Of a stretch of 8,908 nucleotides of DNA, positions 1 to 6,183 are shown piece by piece. Positions within the stretch are counted from its first letter, which is position 1, and each line of letters starts with the position of its first letter. The notes beneath the pieces were generated by a model, which had not been told where the DNA came from, ran no database searches, and saw only the letters and a program-made list of their open reading frames with translations. Both the position numbers and the translations under genes were made by a program. The DNA comes from Candidatus Nanoarchaeia archaeon (GTDB taxonomy: Archaea > Nanoarchaeota > Nanoarchaeia > SCGC-AAA011-G17 > JAFCDX01). The stretch spans positions 1-8,908 of the forward strand of contig JAQUND010000062.1 of assembly GCA_028717785.1 (NCBI GenBank). The letters are read 5' to 3'.

Positions 1-1412
1 GTCAAATTATAACTAAGACTATCTATACCAATTGCTTTTATAGTTAAATTAGTATTATAAAATGTATTTCCTGTAATATTTAAATAAGAAGAATTTATTA
101 TTTGAATTGGAAAATAATCTTGATAACTGGAAATATTTCCTGTTTCATTAAATGTGTTATTTATTATATTGGAGTTGATGGTATTATTTAAAAATATACC
201 ATTTAAACTATAACTAATATTATTTCCAGAAATATTACAATTTATACATGAACCATTTTGTAAATTAATACCAAAACTATTATTTATTAAAATATTATCT
301 TTAATTACTACATAAAGTGAAATATTTGAACCTAAACTTCTAAGAGTAGAGGTACTTACAAAAGAAATACCGCCTCCTGCAATATAATTAGTCTGATTTA
401 TTATTTTATTACCTATAATAATACTATTATTACCATTACATAAATGAATAGCATATCTACTACTATTAATTATTGTATTATTTGATATTTCAAAATTATT
501 ATCCCAAACTTCTATACCATATCCTTCTGGACTTGATGCTCCAATAGAACCACCATCAATAGTATTCGATAATGTATTATTAATTATTTTTGTATTAGCA
601 TTACTATTTCTTGTATCATATATTCCAGTAACTTTTAGATTCCCCTCTTTATTTCCAGTTAAAAAATTATGAGCAAAAAAATGTTGTTGTCCAAAAAATG
701 CAGCTCCACTATCATTATTATAACTTAGATTATTATAAGTTATAGTAAAATTAGCTGTATCTAAATAAGTTTGGAATCCATGTTCTACATTTCCCATTAT
801 ATTATTATAAGAAATTGTATTATTATAATTTCCAGTATAGAATAATACACCCCATTCACTATTATTAACTGTATTATTAATTAAAAAAGAATTATTAACA
901 CCATAAAATAACATACCTACTCTGTTAAATGAAAAAAGTGTACCTGCACTACAATTTAATACAATATTATTTGTAATATTTAAATTAGAAGCAGTAGTAA
1001 TTCCTATTCCAACATTATATCTATCAATATAACAATTTTTTATTGTTAAATTATCAAAATTACTTGAATATATACCATACCCAGTATAATTCCCCTTTAT
1101 TATAGAACCATTACAATCAAGAGTAATATTATAACCAGTTATATTTATTGCTGCTATTGTACCTGACATATTAAATGAAGATTTATAATCTATTCCGTAT
1201 ATAGTATTATTTTCTAATATCTTTATTTGAGATCCCATAGTATTATTTTCTCCAATTAAAGCTGCAGTTAGATTAAGATATTCACAAGAAATAGGATAAC
1301 CTGTACAAACCAGGTTATTATCGGGTGCAGATAATATTAATTTTAAATTAAATAAAAATACAAATAAGATTAATATAACTACTAAAAACACACCTCTTTT
1401 ATTAAATAACAT
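1..1412 (-). CDS. Secreted parallel beta-helix protein, paralog A (3' end cut off by window)
   Basis: An uninterrupted reading frame of 470 codons runs from ATG at 1412 to the left edge with no stop, so the C-terminus is missing. Residues 1 to about 28 form a hydrophobic signal peptide ending in LILSA, followed by APDNNLVCTGYPISCEYLNL, also found in the neighbouring gene. The rest is dominated by short Asn-, Ile- and Thr-rich repeats (N-N-T-I, Y-N-N-T patterns) typical of PbH1 / NosD-like right-handed parallel beta-helices, with many N-x-S/T sequons. It is probably an exported, glycosylated surface or extracellular protein; its ligand is unknown. It is a tandem paralog of the gene at 1722-3398: the N-terminal coding part and the last visible 155 nt are nearly or fully identical, while the middle has diverged. 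By analogy the missing end may carry a dockerin-like domain. A GTG at 1391 is an alternative start, but ATG 1412 lies 26 nt from a TATA box. Confidence 0.85.
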   Translation of the reverse strand, partial: MLFNKRGVFLVVILILFVFLFNLKLILSAPDNNLVCTGYPISCEYLNLTAALIGENNTMGSQIKILENNTIYGIDYKSSFNMSGTIAAINITGYNITLDCNGSIIKGNYTGYGIYSSNFDNLTIKNCYIDRYNVGIGITTASNLNITNNIVLNCSAGTLFSFNRVGMLFYGVNNSFLINNTVNNSEWGVLFYTGNYNNTISYNNIMGNVEHGFQTYLDTANFTITYNNLSYNNDSGAAFFGQQHFFAHNFLTGNKEGNLKVTGIYDTRNSNANTKIINNTLSNTIDGGSIGASSPEGYGIEVWDNNFEISNNTIINSSRYAIHLCNGNNSIIIGNKIINQTNYIAGGGISFVSTSTLRSLGSNISLYVVIKDNILINNSFGINLQNGSCINCNISGNNISYSLNGIFLNNTINSNIINNTFNETGNISSYQDYFPIQIINSSYLNITGNTFYNTNLTIKAIGIDSLSYNL

Positions 1413-1721
1413 AATTTATAAAGGTTTTAATCATTTTTAAACATTTTGCATGATAATTTTAACTATATTATTCAAAAAATATTCATTTGACAAATGAGAT
1501 AAGATAAATTGTTAAATAAATAGAAAATGATATTGAATCAAATACGATTTTGAGACTAAGAATATAATACTACTATCTATTTTGTATATAAATAAAAAAT
1601 ATAAAGATTACAAAATTTTTAGAGAATTATAAATTATTAATAATTTTAAAAATAAAATATAAAGGATTATATTAGTATAGACATATTAACACAATTTTTA
1701 TCACTAATAAAATAACTATAA
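1413..1721. other. AT-rich intergenic spacer between the two beta-helix paralogs
   Basis: This 309-nt stretch holds no convincing open frame or RNA gene. It contains the 3' flank of the 1722-3398 gene, with several T-rich runs on the minus strand that could act as archaeal terminators (for example around 1615-1665), and the promoter of paralog A near 1434-1441. A 15-nt perfect inverted repeat with a one-base centre (TCATTTGACAAATGA, 1483-1497) lies about 45 nt upstream of that TATA box and may be an operator or chance. Confidence 0.5.
1434..1441 (-). promoter_or_regulatory. TATA box for paralog A
   Basis: The minus strand reads GTTTAAAAATG here. The box centre lies about 26 nt before ATG 1412, the spacing expected for a leaderless archaeal transcript, and A-rich bases precede it where a BRE would sit. 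A second TATA-like run (TTTATAAAT, about 1415-1424) is too close for the ATG but would suit the GTG at 1391. Confidence 0.45.
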
Positions 1722-3398
1722 TTAAATAGTATAATATTCTAAGGGACTTATACCTTTCATTGTTTCTATTAATTTAATATAATCAGGTGGACCTATATAT
1801 TCATCATTATTAAAATCAAAGATATTTAAGTAATCATATCTTCTAGTTCTATTTGGATAATAACATGAGGTTGATCTTCCTCTCATTACTTGTGTGAATG
1901 CAGCATAATCAGGTGGACCTATATATGTATCTCCATTACAATCTCCCTTTACAAATTGTAATTGATAAGGACTATAAATTTCTATATTTGCTTTTTGATG
2001 AAAAAAGTAATTATCTTGTATAGTCAAATTATAACTAAGACTATCTATACCAATTGCTTTTATAGTTAAATTAGTATTATAAAATGTATTTCCTGTAATA
2101 TTTAAATAAGAAGAATTTATTATTTGAATTGGAAAATAATCTTGATAACTGGAAATATTTCCTGTTTCATTAAATGTATTATTTATAATATTAGAATACT
2201 TACTTGTATTTAATAATATTCCATTTAAACTATAACTAATATTATTTCCAGAAATATTACAATAAATACAAGTTTTATTTATGTATATTCCATAAATATT
2301 ATTTATAATAATATTATCTTTAATTAGTAAATTAAAAATTGGACCTCTAATAAAATTTCCTGCTGTAGCAATACCACCATCATATTTATTTGTAATATTT
2401 GAATTATTAATTATTAAATTTCCAATTACAACTGTATTATTACCATTTATTAAATAAATTCCTGATTGACTATTATTTATAAGTGTATTATTAATTATTT
2501 CATAATTATTATCCATTACTTTTATACCATATCCTTCTGGACTAAGTGCACCACTTGGTCCAGTTCTAGTATTACAAACCGTATTATTAATTATTTTTGT
2601 ATTAGCATTATCTAATTCTGTATAAATTCCATAAGAAATAATTCCTCCTTCTATATTGTTACTTACAAAATTATGTGCTACTAAATGTTGTTGTCCAAAG
2701 AAAGTTAAACCTGCATCGTCATTATAACTTACATTATTATAAGTTATAGTAAAATTAGCTGTATCTAAATAAGTTTGAAATCCATGTTGTAAATTTCCAT
2801 TCATGGTATTATAAGAAATTGTATTATTATAATTTCCAGTATAGAATAATATCCCCCAAATACTATTATTTACTGTATTATTAATTAAAAAAGAATTATT
2901 AACACCATAAAATAACATACCCGTTCCTTTTATACTTCCAAATCCAGTTCCAATATTATTTTGAACAATATTATTTGTAATATTAATGTTATTAGAATTT
3001 TTAATTATAATTCCATAATAATATTTTTCTATATCACAATTAATAATTGTTAAATTATCAAAATTACTTGAATATATACCATATCCACTTTGATTTCCTG
3101 TAATAAGAGAACCATTACAATCAAGAGTAATATTATAACCAGTTATATTAATACCTGCAGTGTTAGTAGTTAAATTAAATGAAGATTTATAATCTATTCC
3201 GTATATAGTATTATTTTCTAATATCTTTATTTGAGATCCCATAGTATTATTTTCTCCAATTAAAGCTGCAGTTAGATTAAGATATTCACAAGAAATAGGA
3301 TAACCTGTACAAACAAGGTTATTATCGGGCGCAGATAATATTAATTTTAAATTAAATAAAAATACAAATAAGATTAATATAATAAATTTATTTTTCAT
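1722..3398 (-). CDS. Secreted parallel beta-helix protein with C-terminal dockerin-like domain, paralog B
   Basis: A complete 558-residue gene from ATG 3398 to TAA 1724-1722. Residues 1 to about 22 are a signal peptide (KNK, a long hydrophobic stretch, then LSA). Residues of about 60-480 are Asn/Ile-rich short repeats of the PbH1 / NosD parallel beta-helix type, with dozens of N-x-S/T glycosylation sequons. The C-terminus has two EF-hand-like loops of the form DxNxDxxIxxxD: D486-C-N-G-D490-TY-I493-GPP-D497 and D528-F-N-N-D532-EY-I535-GPP-D539, each followed by a helix ending in MRG or MKG. This is the pattern of a type I dockerin. C487 and C512 could form a disulfide. Dockerins bind calcium and anchor proteins to cohesins; no cohesin is visible here, so the partner is unknown. 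The likely role is a secreted or cell-surface adhesin or carbohydrate-binding protein. Lyase or hydrolase activity is possible, but no catalytic residues can be assigned. Confidence 0.9.
   Translation of the reverse strand: MKNKFIILILFVFLFNLKLILSAPDNNLVCTGYPISCEYLNLTAALIGENNTMGSQIKILENNTIYGIDYKSSFNLTTNTAGINITGYNITLDCNGSLITGNQSGYGIYSSNFDNLTIINCDIEKYYYGIIIKNSNNINITNNIVQNNIGTGFGSIKGTGMLFYGVNNSFLINNTVNNSIWGILFYTGNYNNTISYNTMNGNLQHGFQTYLDTANFTITYNNVSYNDDAGLTFFGQQHLVAHNFVSNNIEGGIISYGIYTELDNANTKIINNTVCNTRTGPSGALSPEGYGIKVMDNNYEIINNTLINNSQSGIYLINGNNTVVIGNLIINNSNITNKYDGGIATAGNFIRGPIFNLLIKDNIIINNIYGIYINKTCIYCNISGNNISYSLNGILLNTSKYSNIINNTFNETGNISSYQDYFPIQIINSSYLNITGNTFYNTNLTIKAIGIDSLSYNLTIQDNYFFHQKANIEIYSPYQLQFVKGDCNGDTYIGPPDYAAFTQVMRGRSTSCYYPNRTRRYDYLNIFDFNNDEYIGPPDYIKLIETMKGISPLEYYTI
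1779..1926 (-). repeat. Duplicated dockerin-loop DNA repeat
   Basis: A 22-nt sequence containing CAGGTGGACCTATATAT occurs identically at 1779-1800 and 1905-1926. It encodes the same YIGPPDY segment in both dockerin loops. Identity at the nucleotide level suggests a recent internal duplication or gene conversion rather than protein-level conservation alone. Confidence 0.7.
2023..2177. repeat. 155-bp perfect repeat shared by the two beta-helix genes
   Basis: Positions 2023-2177 are identical to 1-155; the first mismatch is at 156/2178. It encodes the last turns of the beta-helix just before the dockerin-like region of paralog B. The repeat may extend left of the window in copy A. Confidence 0.9.
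3175..3382. repeat. 208-bp near-perfect repeat of the N-terminal coding region
   Basis: Positions 3175-3382 match 1171-1378 with two mismatches. The segment covers most of the signal peptide and the first beta-helix turns. Together with the 155-bp repeat it brackets a diverged middle. Confidence 0.9.
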
Positions 3399-3400
3399 TG

Positions 3401-3424
3401 TTAATTCTTATATATAAGAATTAA
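3401..3424. promoter_or_regulatory. 24-bp perfect palindrome in the promoter/5' UTR of paralog B
   Basis: The run TTAATTCTTATA followed by TATAAGAATTAA is a perfect 24-bp palindrome ending 2 nt before ATG 3398. A TATA-like box, TTTAAATAC (minus strand, about 3436-3428), lies upstream and predicts transcription starting near 3406, inside the palindrome. It could be an operator for a dimeric regulator or a 5' UTR hairpin. Paralog A has no equivalent. Confidence 0.4.
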
Positions 3425-3427
3425 TAT

Positions 3428-3436
3428 GTATTTAAA
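3428..3436 (-). promoter_or_regulatory. TATA box for paralog B
   Basis: TTTAAATAC on the minus strand, with its centre about 34 nt before ATG 3398 and A-rich bases upstream as a possible BRE. Like the paralog A box it begins GTTTAAA, so the core promoters of the two copies resemble each other. Confidence 0.4.
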
Positions 3437-3505
3437 CTTTTCTATTTGTAACTATAACAAAGTAATAACATAATTTTAATATATTTATCATTTTATTAAT
3501 AAAAA

Positions 3506-4810
3506 CTATCTTTTAATAATACCATAACCAATTAAACGCCATCTGTTATCAACTCTTCTAGAAATACAGAATCTATCTTCACTAGAGGCACAAACTGGTC
3601 TTTTAAGTATTAAATGAATTTTATCCTTACTCAATTCACTAACAATTCCTAAGGTAACAGAAGAATTAACATTAATCATTAAAGCTTCATTTTTTTTAAT
3701 AGGTTCAACTTTTTGTTGTATTTTTATACCTATAATTCTATCAAATAATTTTGGGGTTAAATTAATTTCATAATAAACTTCGGGTAATTTTCCTGTTAAA
3801 CCTAAAGAATTTCCAGCTAATGTATCTGATTTAACTATGCTTGGATCTAAATCTGTAAGAATAGCAATAGAACCACCAGCAATGGCTTCTTTAACTGACT
3901 TACCGCCTGTTTTAATATCAATTATTTTTGCTTTTACAATATCATATTTTGCTTTATTTTCATCTTTTTTTATTCCTGGAACTATTTCAATTTCATTACC
4001 TACTTTTAATCTACCTTGTTTTATTGATCCACCTAAAATACCACCAACTAAACCTTTTATTTCAGATCCAGGTTTATTAACATCAAAACTTCTTGCAATA
4101 AACATTAATGGATCTTTATCCAAATCTCTTTTTGGAATCTCAATATTAGAAATAGCTTCTATAATTTTATCTATATTTAAATTATATTTTGCAGATACAG
4201 GAATTATTAAAGAATTTTCAGCAATAGTTCCCTTTACAAAATTTTTAATATCATTATAATTTTTAATTGCATCTTCTTTACTTACAAGATCAATTTTATT
4301 TTGAATTATTATTATATTTTTTATTCCAATTAAATTTAAAGCCATTAAATGTTCTTCTGTTTGTGGTTGTGGACATGGTTCATCTGCTGAAATTAGTAAT
4401 AATGCTGCATCCATAATTGCAGCTCCAGATAACATTGTTGCCATTAGAGTTTCATGTCCTGGAGCGTCAACAAAAGAAACTTTTCTTACAAATTCCGCTT
4501 GTTCTCCACATTTACACTTTTTTTCTCTTCCATAAGTATTACATTTTTTACAAAAATAATAAGCGACATCAGCATAACCTAATTTAATTGTAATTCCTCT
4601 TTTAACTTCTTCAGAATGAATATCTGCCCATTTACCTGAAAGCCGTTCAAGCAGCGTAGTTTTTCCATGGTCTACGTCTTTGGATTAATAAGTATTACTT
4701 AATTAATGTCCAACGAGACCTATGTTTAACTCTGGTTGAATTATTTCTTCTTTTGATTCTATTTTAGGCACTTTTTCTTTAGTTTTTTCTGATTTTACAG
4801 TTTTAGCCAA
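3506..4810 (-). CDS. eif2g: Translation initiation factor aIF2 subunit gamma, interrupted by a 30-nt BHB intron
   Basis: The GTPase subunit of aIF2, which carries initiator Met-tRNA to the small ribosomal subunit. Removing 4707-4678 gives a 424-residue protein from TTG 4810, or 411 from GTG 4771; family members are about 410-420. Numbering from TTG: P-loop G34-H-V-D-H-G-K40-T-T restored by splicing; switch I HSEEVKRGITIKLGYAD (55-71); a four-Cys zinc knuckle C77, C80, C89, C91; G3 D105-APGHE; G4 N161-KID; G5 S196-AK. Two beta-barrel domains follow, ending in the characteristic WRLIGYGIIKR. TTG 4810 is preferred because GGAGG (4823-4819) lies 8 nt upstream; GTG 4771 is the alternative. Without splicing, two in-frame TAA codons split the gene inside its P-loop and the only sizeable open piece starts at Met 4444, lacking most of the G domain. 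The upstream endonuclease frame is continuous with the N-terminus. A T-run (TTTTTATT) just after the stop may terminate transcription. Identity is near certain; splicing is inferred. Confidence 0.93.
4678..4707 (-). other. Candidate 30-nt archaeal bulge-helix-bulge (BHB) mRNA intron in the aIF2 gamma P-loop
   Basis: The conserved NIGLVGH / VDHGKTT junction is split by 30 nt with two in-frame TAA stops. The RNA folds as a BHB. Outer helix: 4720-4716 (GGUCU) with 4673-4669 (AGACC) plus 4715-4714 with 4676-4675, U4674 bulged. 3' bulge: A4679-G-A4677. Central helix of 4 bp: UUGG 4713-4710 with CCAA 4683-4680. 5' bulge: A4709-C-A4707. Inner AU-rich hairpin: 4706-4697 with 4693-4685, 3-nt loop. Cutting both bulges after the second base releases 30 nt and joins GGAC to ACGTAGACC, giving GGA CAC GTA GAC = G-H-V-D exactly. 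Shifting both cuts by one base gives the same product. One unpaired U4684, or a 2-nt 5' bulge with A4707-U4684 paired, makes it slightly non-canonical. The tRNA-splicing endonuclease is the expected processing enzyme. Confidence 0.8.
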
Positions 4811-6022
4811 TATATTAGCCTCCAATTCTTTTAATTTAGTTAACTTCTTTTTATGATTTAAAAATGGTACGATGCTATCCTTTATAAAATTAACTTCTTG
4901 TAAGTTTTTACAGCTTATAATTATGTCATATTTTAATGTAAAAGATTTATCAGTATCTCCAATTTTTCTAGAAATTCTAGTTTTAAATCCATCTTTTTCA
5001 AGTAAATAACTCATTTTAACTACTTTTTCTAATAAAGTTAAATATTCTTTATTTTGTCTTTTATTTTTTAAATTAAATCCATATGAAATTGTTAATAATT
5101 TTGATCTTATATCTACAGAACCTTCTGCTTCAAATAAACCAGTATAGAAAGCTAATCTTACCTCTTTTTTAGAGTTATATAACACTTCAAATATATAATT
5201 CTCAAATAAATCAAAAACCAATTCTTTTAATTCTCTGTGAGGTATTCCTACAGCATAAGCATAATTTCCATATTGAGTTCTAGAAAATTCTAATTTATCA
5301 CAATTTTTTAAAATCTCTTTAGTTGGTTTAAAATCATATCTACATCTTAAGATTATTTTTACATTTTCTTGTTCTAAATCTTTTTTCAAAAATTCCTTAA
5401 AATCATTTATAAATTCTATTTCTTTATTAGCTACACCAATTCTTCTTGCTCCACCACACCTATCTCCAATCCATTTTCCAAATTCTTTTGCAAATCTTGT
5501 ATTAAATATTATTTTATTTGGAACTATTTTTAACGGATTTTTATTTTCTGGTTCTAATATTACAAAATTATTTTCTTTTCTAAATTGATTTGGTAAATTA
5601 TTCAATTGTATATTACTTTTAAATTTTTTAGAATAAATATATTCAAATATGGCTCTTTTAAAAGAATTTATGGGTTCATTTATACTAATTTTAATTGGAA
5701 ATTTTACATCTGATTCTAATCCAGAATAACCAATTCTCATTTTAGTTATATTCTTTTGTATATTTTCAAAATTTAATTTAAGTTTATTTTTTAATTTTAG
5801 TAATGTATATGAAGTTATCATAAAATTAGTTTTTATTCCTTCTCTTAATTCCCAACCTCTTCTTATACCAAATAAATGTCTAGGATTAACACCTATTTTT
5901 CTAGCTACAGTTCTCCAATCTTTATAATCTACTTTAGTTTTACTAAAAATAATATTTCTATAATGATTATTTAAGTAAAATACAAACTTACCTTCAATTA
6001 GATCTTTTAAATTTATATTCAC
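4703..6022 (-). CDS. LAGLIDADG homing endonuclease with N-terminal HTH, frame running into aIF2 gamma
   Basis: A 439-codon frame from GTG 6022; a TAA lies two codons upstream, so no earlier in-frame start exists. Residues of about 34-95 look like a helix-turn-helix DNA-binding region (DWRTVARKIGVNPRHLFGIRRG then a leucine/lysine-rich segment). Two LAGLIDADG motifs follow: FGKWIGDRCGG (181-191, acidic D187) and YTGLFEAEGSVDI (293-305, acidic E300), the layout of a monomeric two-motif double-strand DNA endonuclease. Both metal-binding acids are present, so it looks active. No intein splice motifs are seen. The endonuclease fold probably ends near residue 400 (FLNHKKKLTKLKEL); residues 405-439 are the N-terminus of aIF2 gamma, and the frame stops at TAA 4705-4703 inside the BHB intron. 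It thus depends on the intron for its stop; a spliced message would continue into an 828-residue fusion. The likely target is the intronless aIF2 gamma P-loop sequence, an inference from position. Confidence 0.88.
   Translation of the reverse strand: MNINLKDLIEGKFVFYLNNHYRNIIFSKTKVDYKDWRTVARKIGVNPRHLFGIRRGWELREGIKTNFMITSYTLLKLKNKLKLNFENIQKNITKMRIGYSGLESDVKFPIKISINEPINSFKRAIFEYIYSKKFKSNIQLNNLPNQFRKENNFVILEPENKNPLKIVPNKIIFNTRFAKEFGKWIGDRCGGARRIGVANKEIEFINDFKEFLKKDLEQENVKIILRCRYDFKPTKEILKNCDKLEFSRTQYGNYAYAVGIPHRELKELVFDLFENYIFEVLYNSKKEVRLAFYTGLFEAEGSVDIRSKLLTISYGFNLKNKRQNKEYLTLLEKVVKMSYLLEKDGFKTRISRKIGDTDKSFTLKYDIIISCKNLQEVNFIKDSIVPFLNHKKKLTKLKELEANILAKTVKSEKTKEKVPKIESKEEIIQPELNIGLVGH
4819..4823 (-). 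promoter_or_regulatory. Shine-Dalgarno site GGAGG for aIF2 gamma, inside the endonuclease frame
   Basis: GGAGG on the minus strand lies 8 nt before TTG 4810 within the codons ELEANIL of the upstream frame. It is a consensus ribosome-binding site at good spacing. The N-terminus it predicts (MAKTVKSEKTKEK) is a plausible lysine-rich extension of aIF2 gamma. It suggests that aIF2 gamma is translated from the same message as the endonuclease. Confidence 0.5.
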
Positions 6023-6043
6023 ATTTTAATTAAAGAAATTTTG

Positions 6044-6051
6044 TTTATAAA
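6044..6051 (-). promoter_or_regulatory. TATA box for the endonuclease / aIF2 gamma transcript
   Basis: TTTATAAA with its centre about 26 nt before GTG 6022 predicts a leaderless transcript beginning at the GTG. It lies in the divergent intergenic region. Since no strong promoter is seen nearer aIF2 gamma, it may drive both genes. Confidence 0.6.
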
Positions 6052-6054
6052 CTC

Positions 6055-6079
6055 TGCGCGCACACTTTGCAAGTTGCAA
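6055..6079. promoter_or_regulatory. Palindromic cluster in the divergent promoter region
   Basis: TGCGCGCA (6055-6062) and a tandem pair of palindromes TTGCAA-G-TTGCAA (6067-6079) lie just upstream of the endonuclease TATA box. A GCGCGC run is conspicuous in such AT-rich DNA. It is a candidate binding site for a regulator of the endonuclease/aIF2 gamma promoter; no binding protein can be named. Confidence 0.3.
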
Positions 6080-6150
6080 TTTACTAGAAACTATAGATTA
6101 CAGAATATACTTTAATAAGTGTATTAAAAAAATCTTTCTTAAACAAAATA

Positions 6151-6160
6151 TTTATAAATA
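6151..6160 (+). promoter_or_regulatory. TATA box for the HTH_10 regulator
   Basis: TTTATAAATA with its centre about 26 nt upstream of ATG 6181 predicts a leaderless mRNA. The candidate operator at 6166-6183 occupies the space between this box and the transcription start. Confidence 0.6.
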
Positions 6161-6165
6161 ATAAA

Positions 6166-6183
6166 ACCATACATGTTCGTATG
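6166..6183. promoter_or_regulatory. Candidate operator copy 1 (ACCATACATGTT)
   Basis: ACCATACATGTTCGT spans TATA-to-start of the regulator gene, and its CATAC (6168-6172) is inverted as GTATG (6179-6183) across a 6-nt spacer. The first 12 bases recur at 6841-6852 before the next gene. A site between TATA and start suits repression, so negative autoregulation by the HTH_10 protein is the simplest reading. Confidence 0.45.

Noticed and set aside
1..1412. Degenerate pseudogene copy of the 1722-3398 gene
   Set aside because: Translated through all 470 codons there is no stop or frameshift and a signal peptide is present; it is a real gene cut by the window edge.
1413..1721. tRNA, CRISPR array or small RNA in the spacer
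   Set aside because: No cloverleaf, no regularly spaced repeats and no GC-rich island are visible; only AT-rich sequence and short palindromes.
3837..4259. 140-codon open frame on the plus strand
   Set aside because: It is the reverse-complement shadow of aIF2 gamma, whose minus-strand frame has clear family motifs throughout; no start signals or recognisable protein.
3506..4444. Separate 312-residue protein starting at ATG 4444
   Set aside because: The same frame extends upstream through DAPGHE, the zinc knuckle, switch I and the P-loop, so Met 4444 is internal to aIF2 gamma.
4678..4707. Stop-codon recoding or simple pseudogenisation of aIF2 gamma
   Set aside because: Two TAA codons within ten codons in the middle of an invariant P-loop would still add ten residues if read through. 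All downstream motifs are intact, and the insertion fits a BHB fold with exact restoration.
4703..6022. Intein in aIF2 gamma
   Set aside because: The endonuclease frame lacks an N-terminal Cys/Ser block and a C-terminal His-Asn, the aIF2 gamma N-terminus is wholly downstream of it, and the real interruption is only 30 nt with stop codons.
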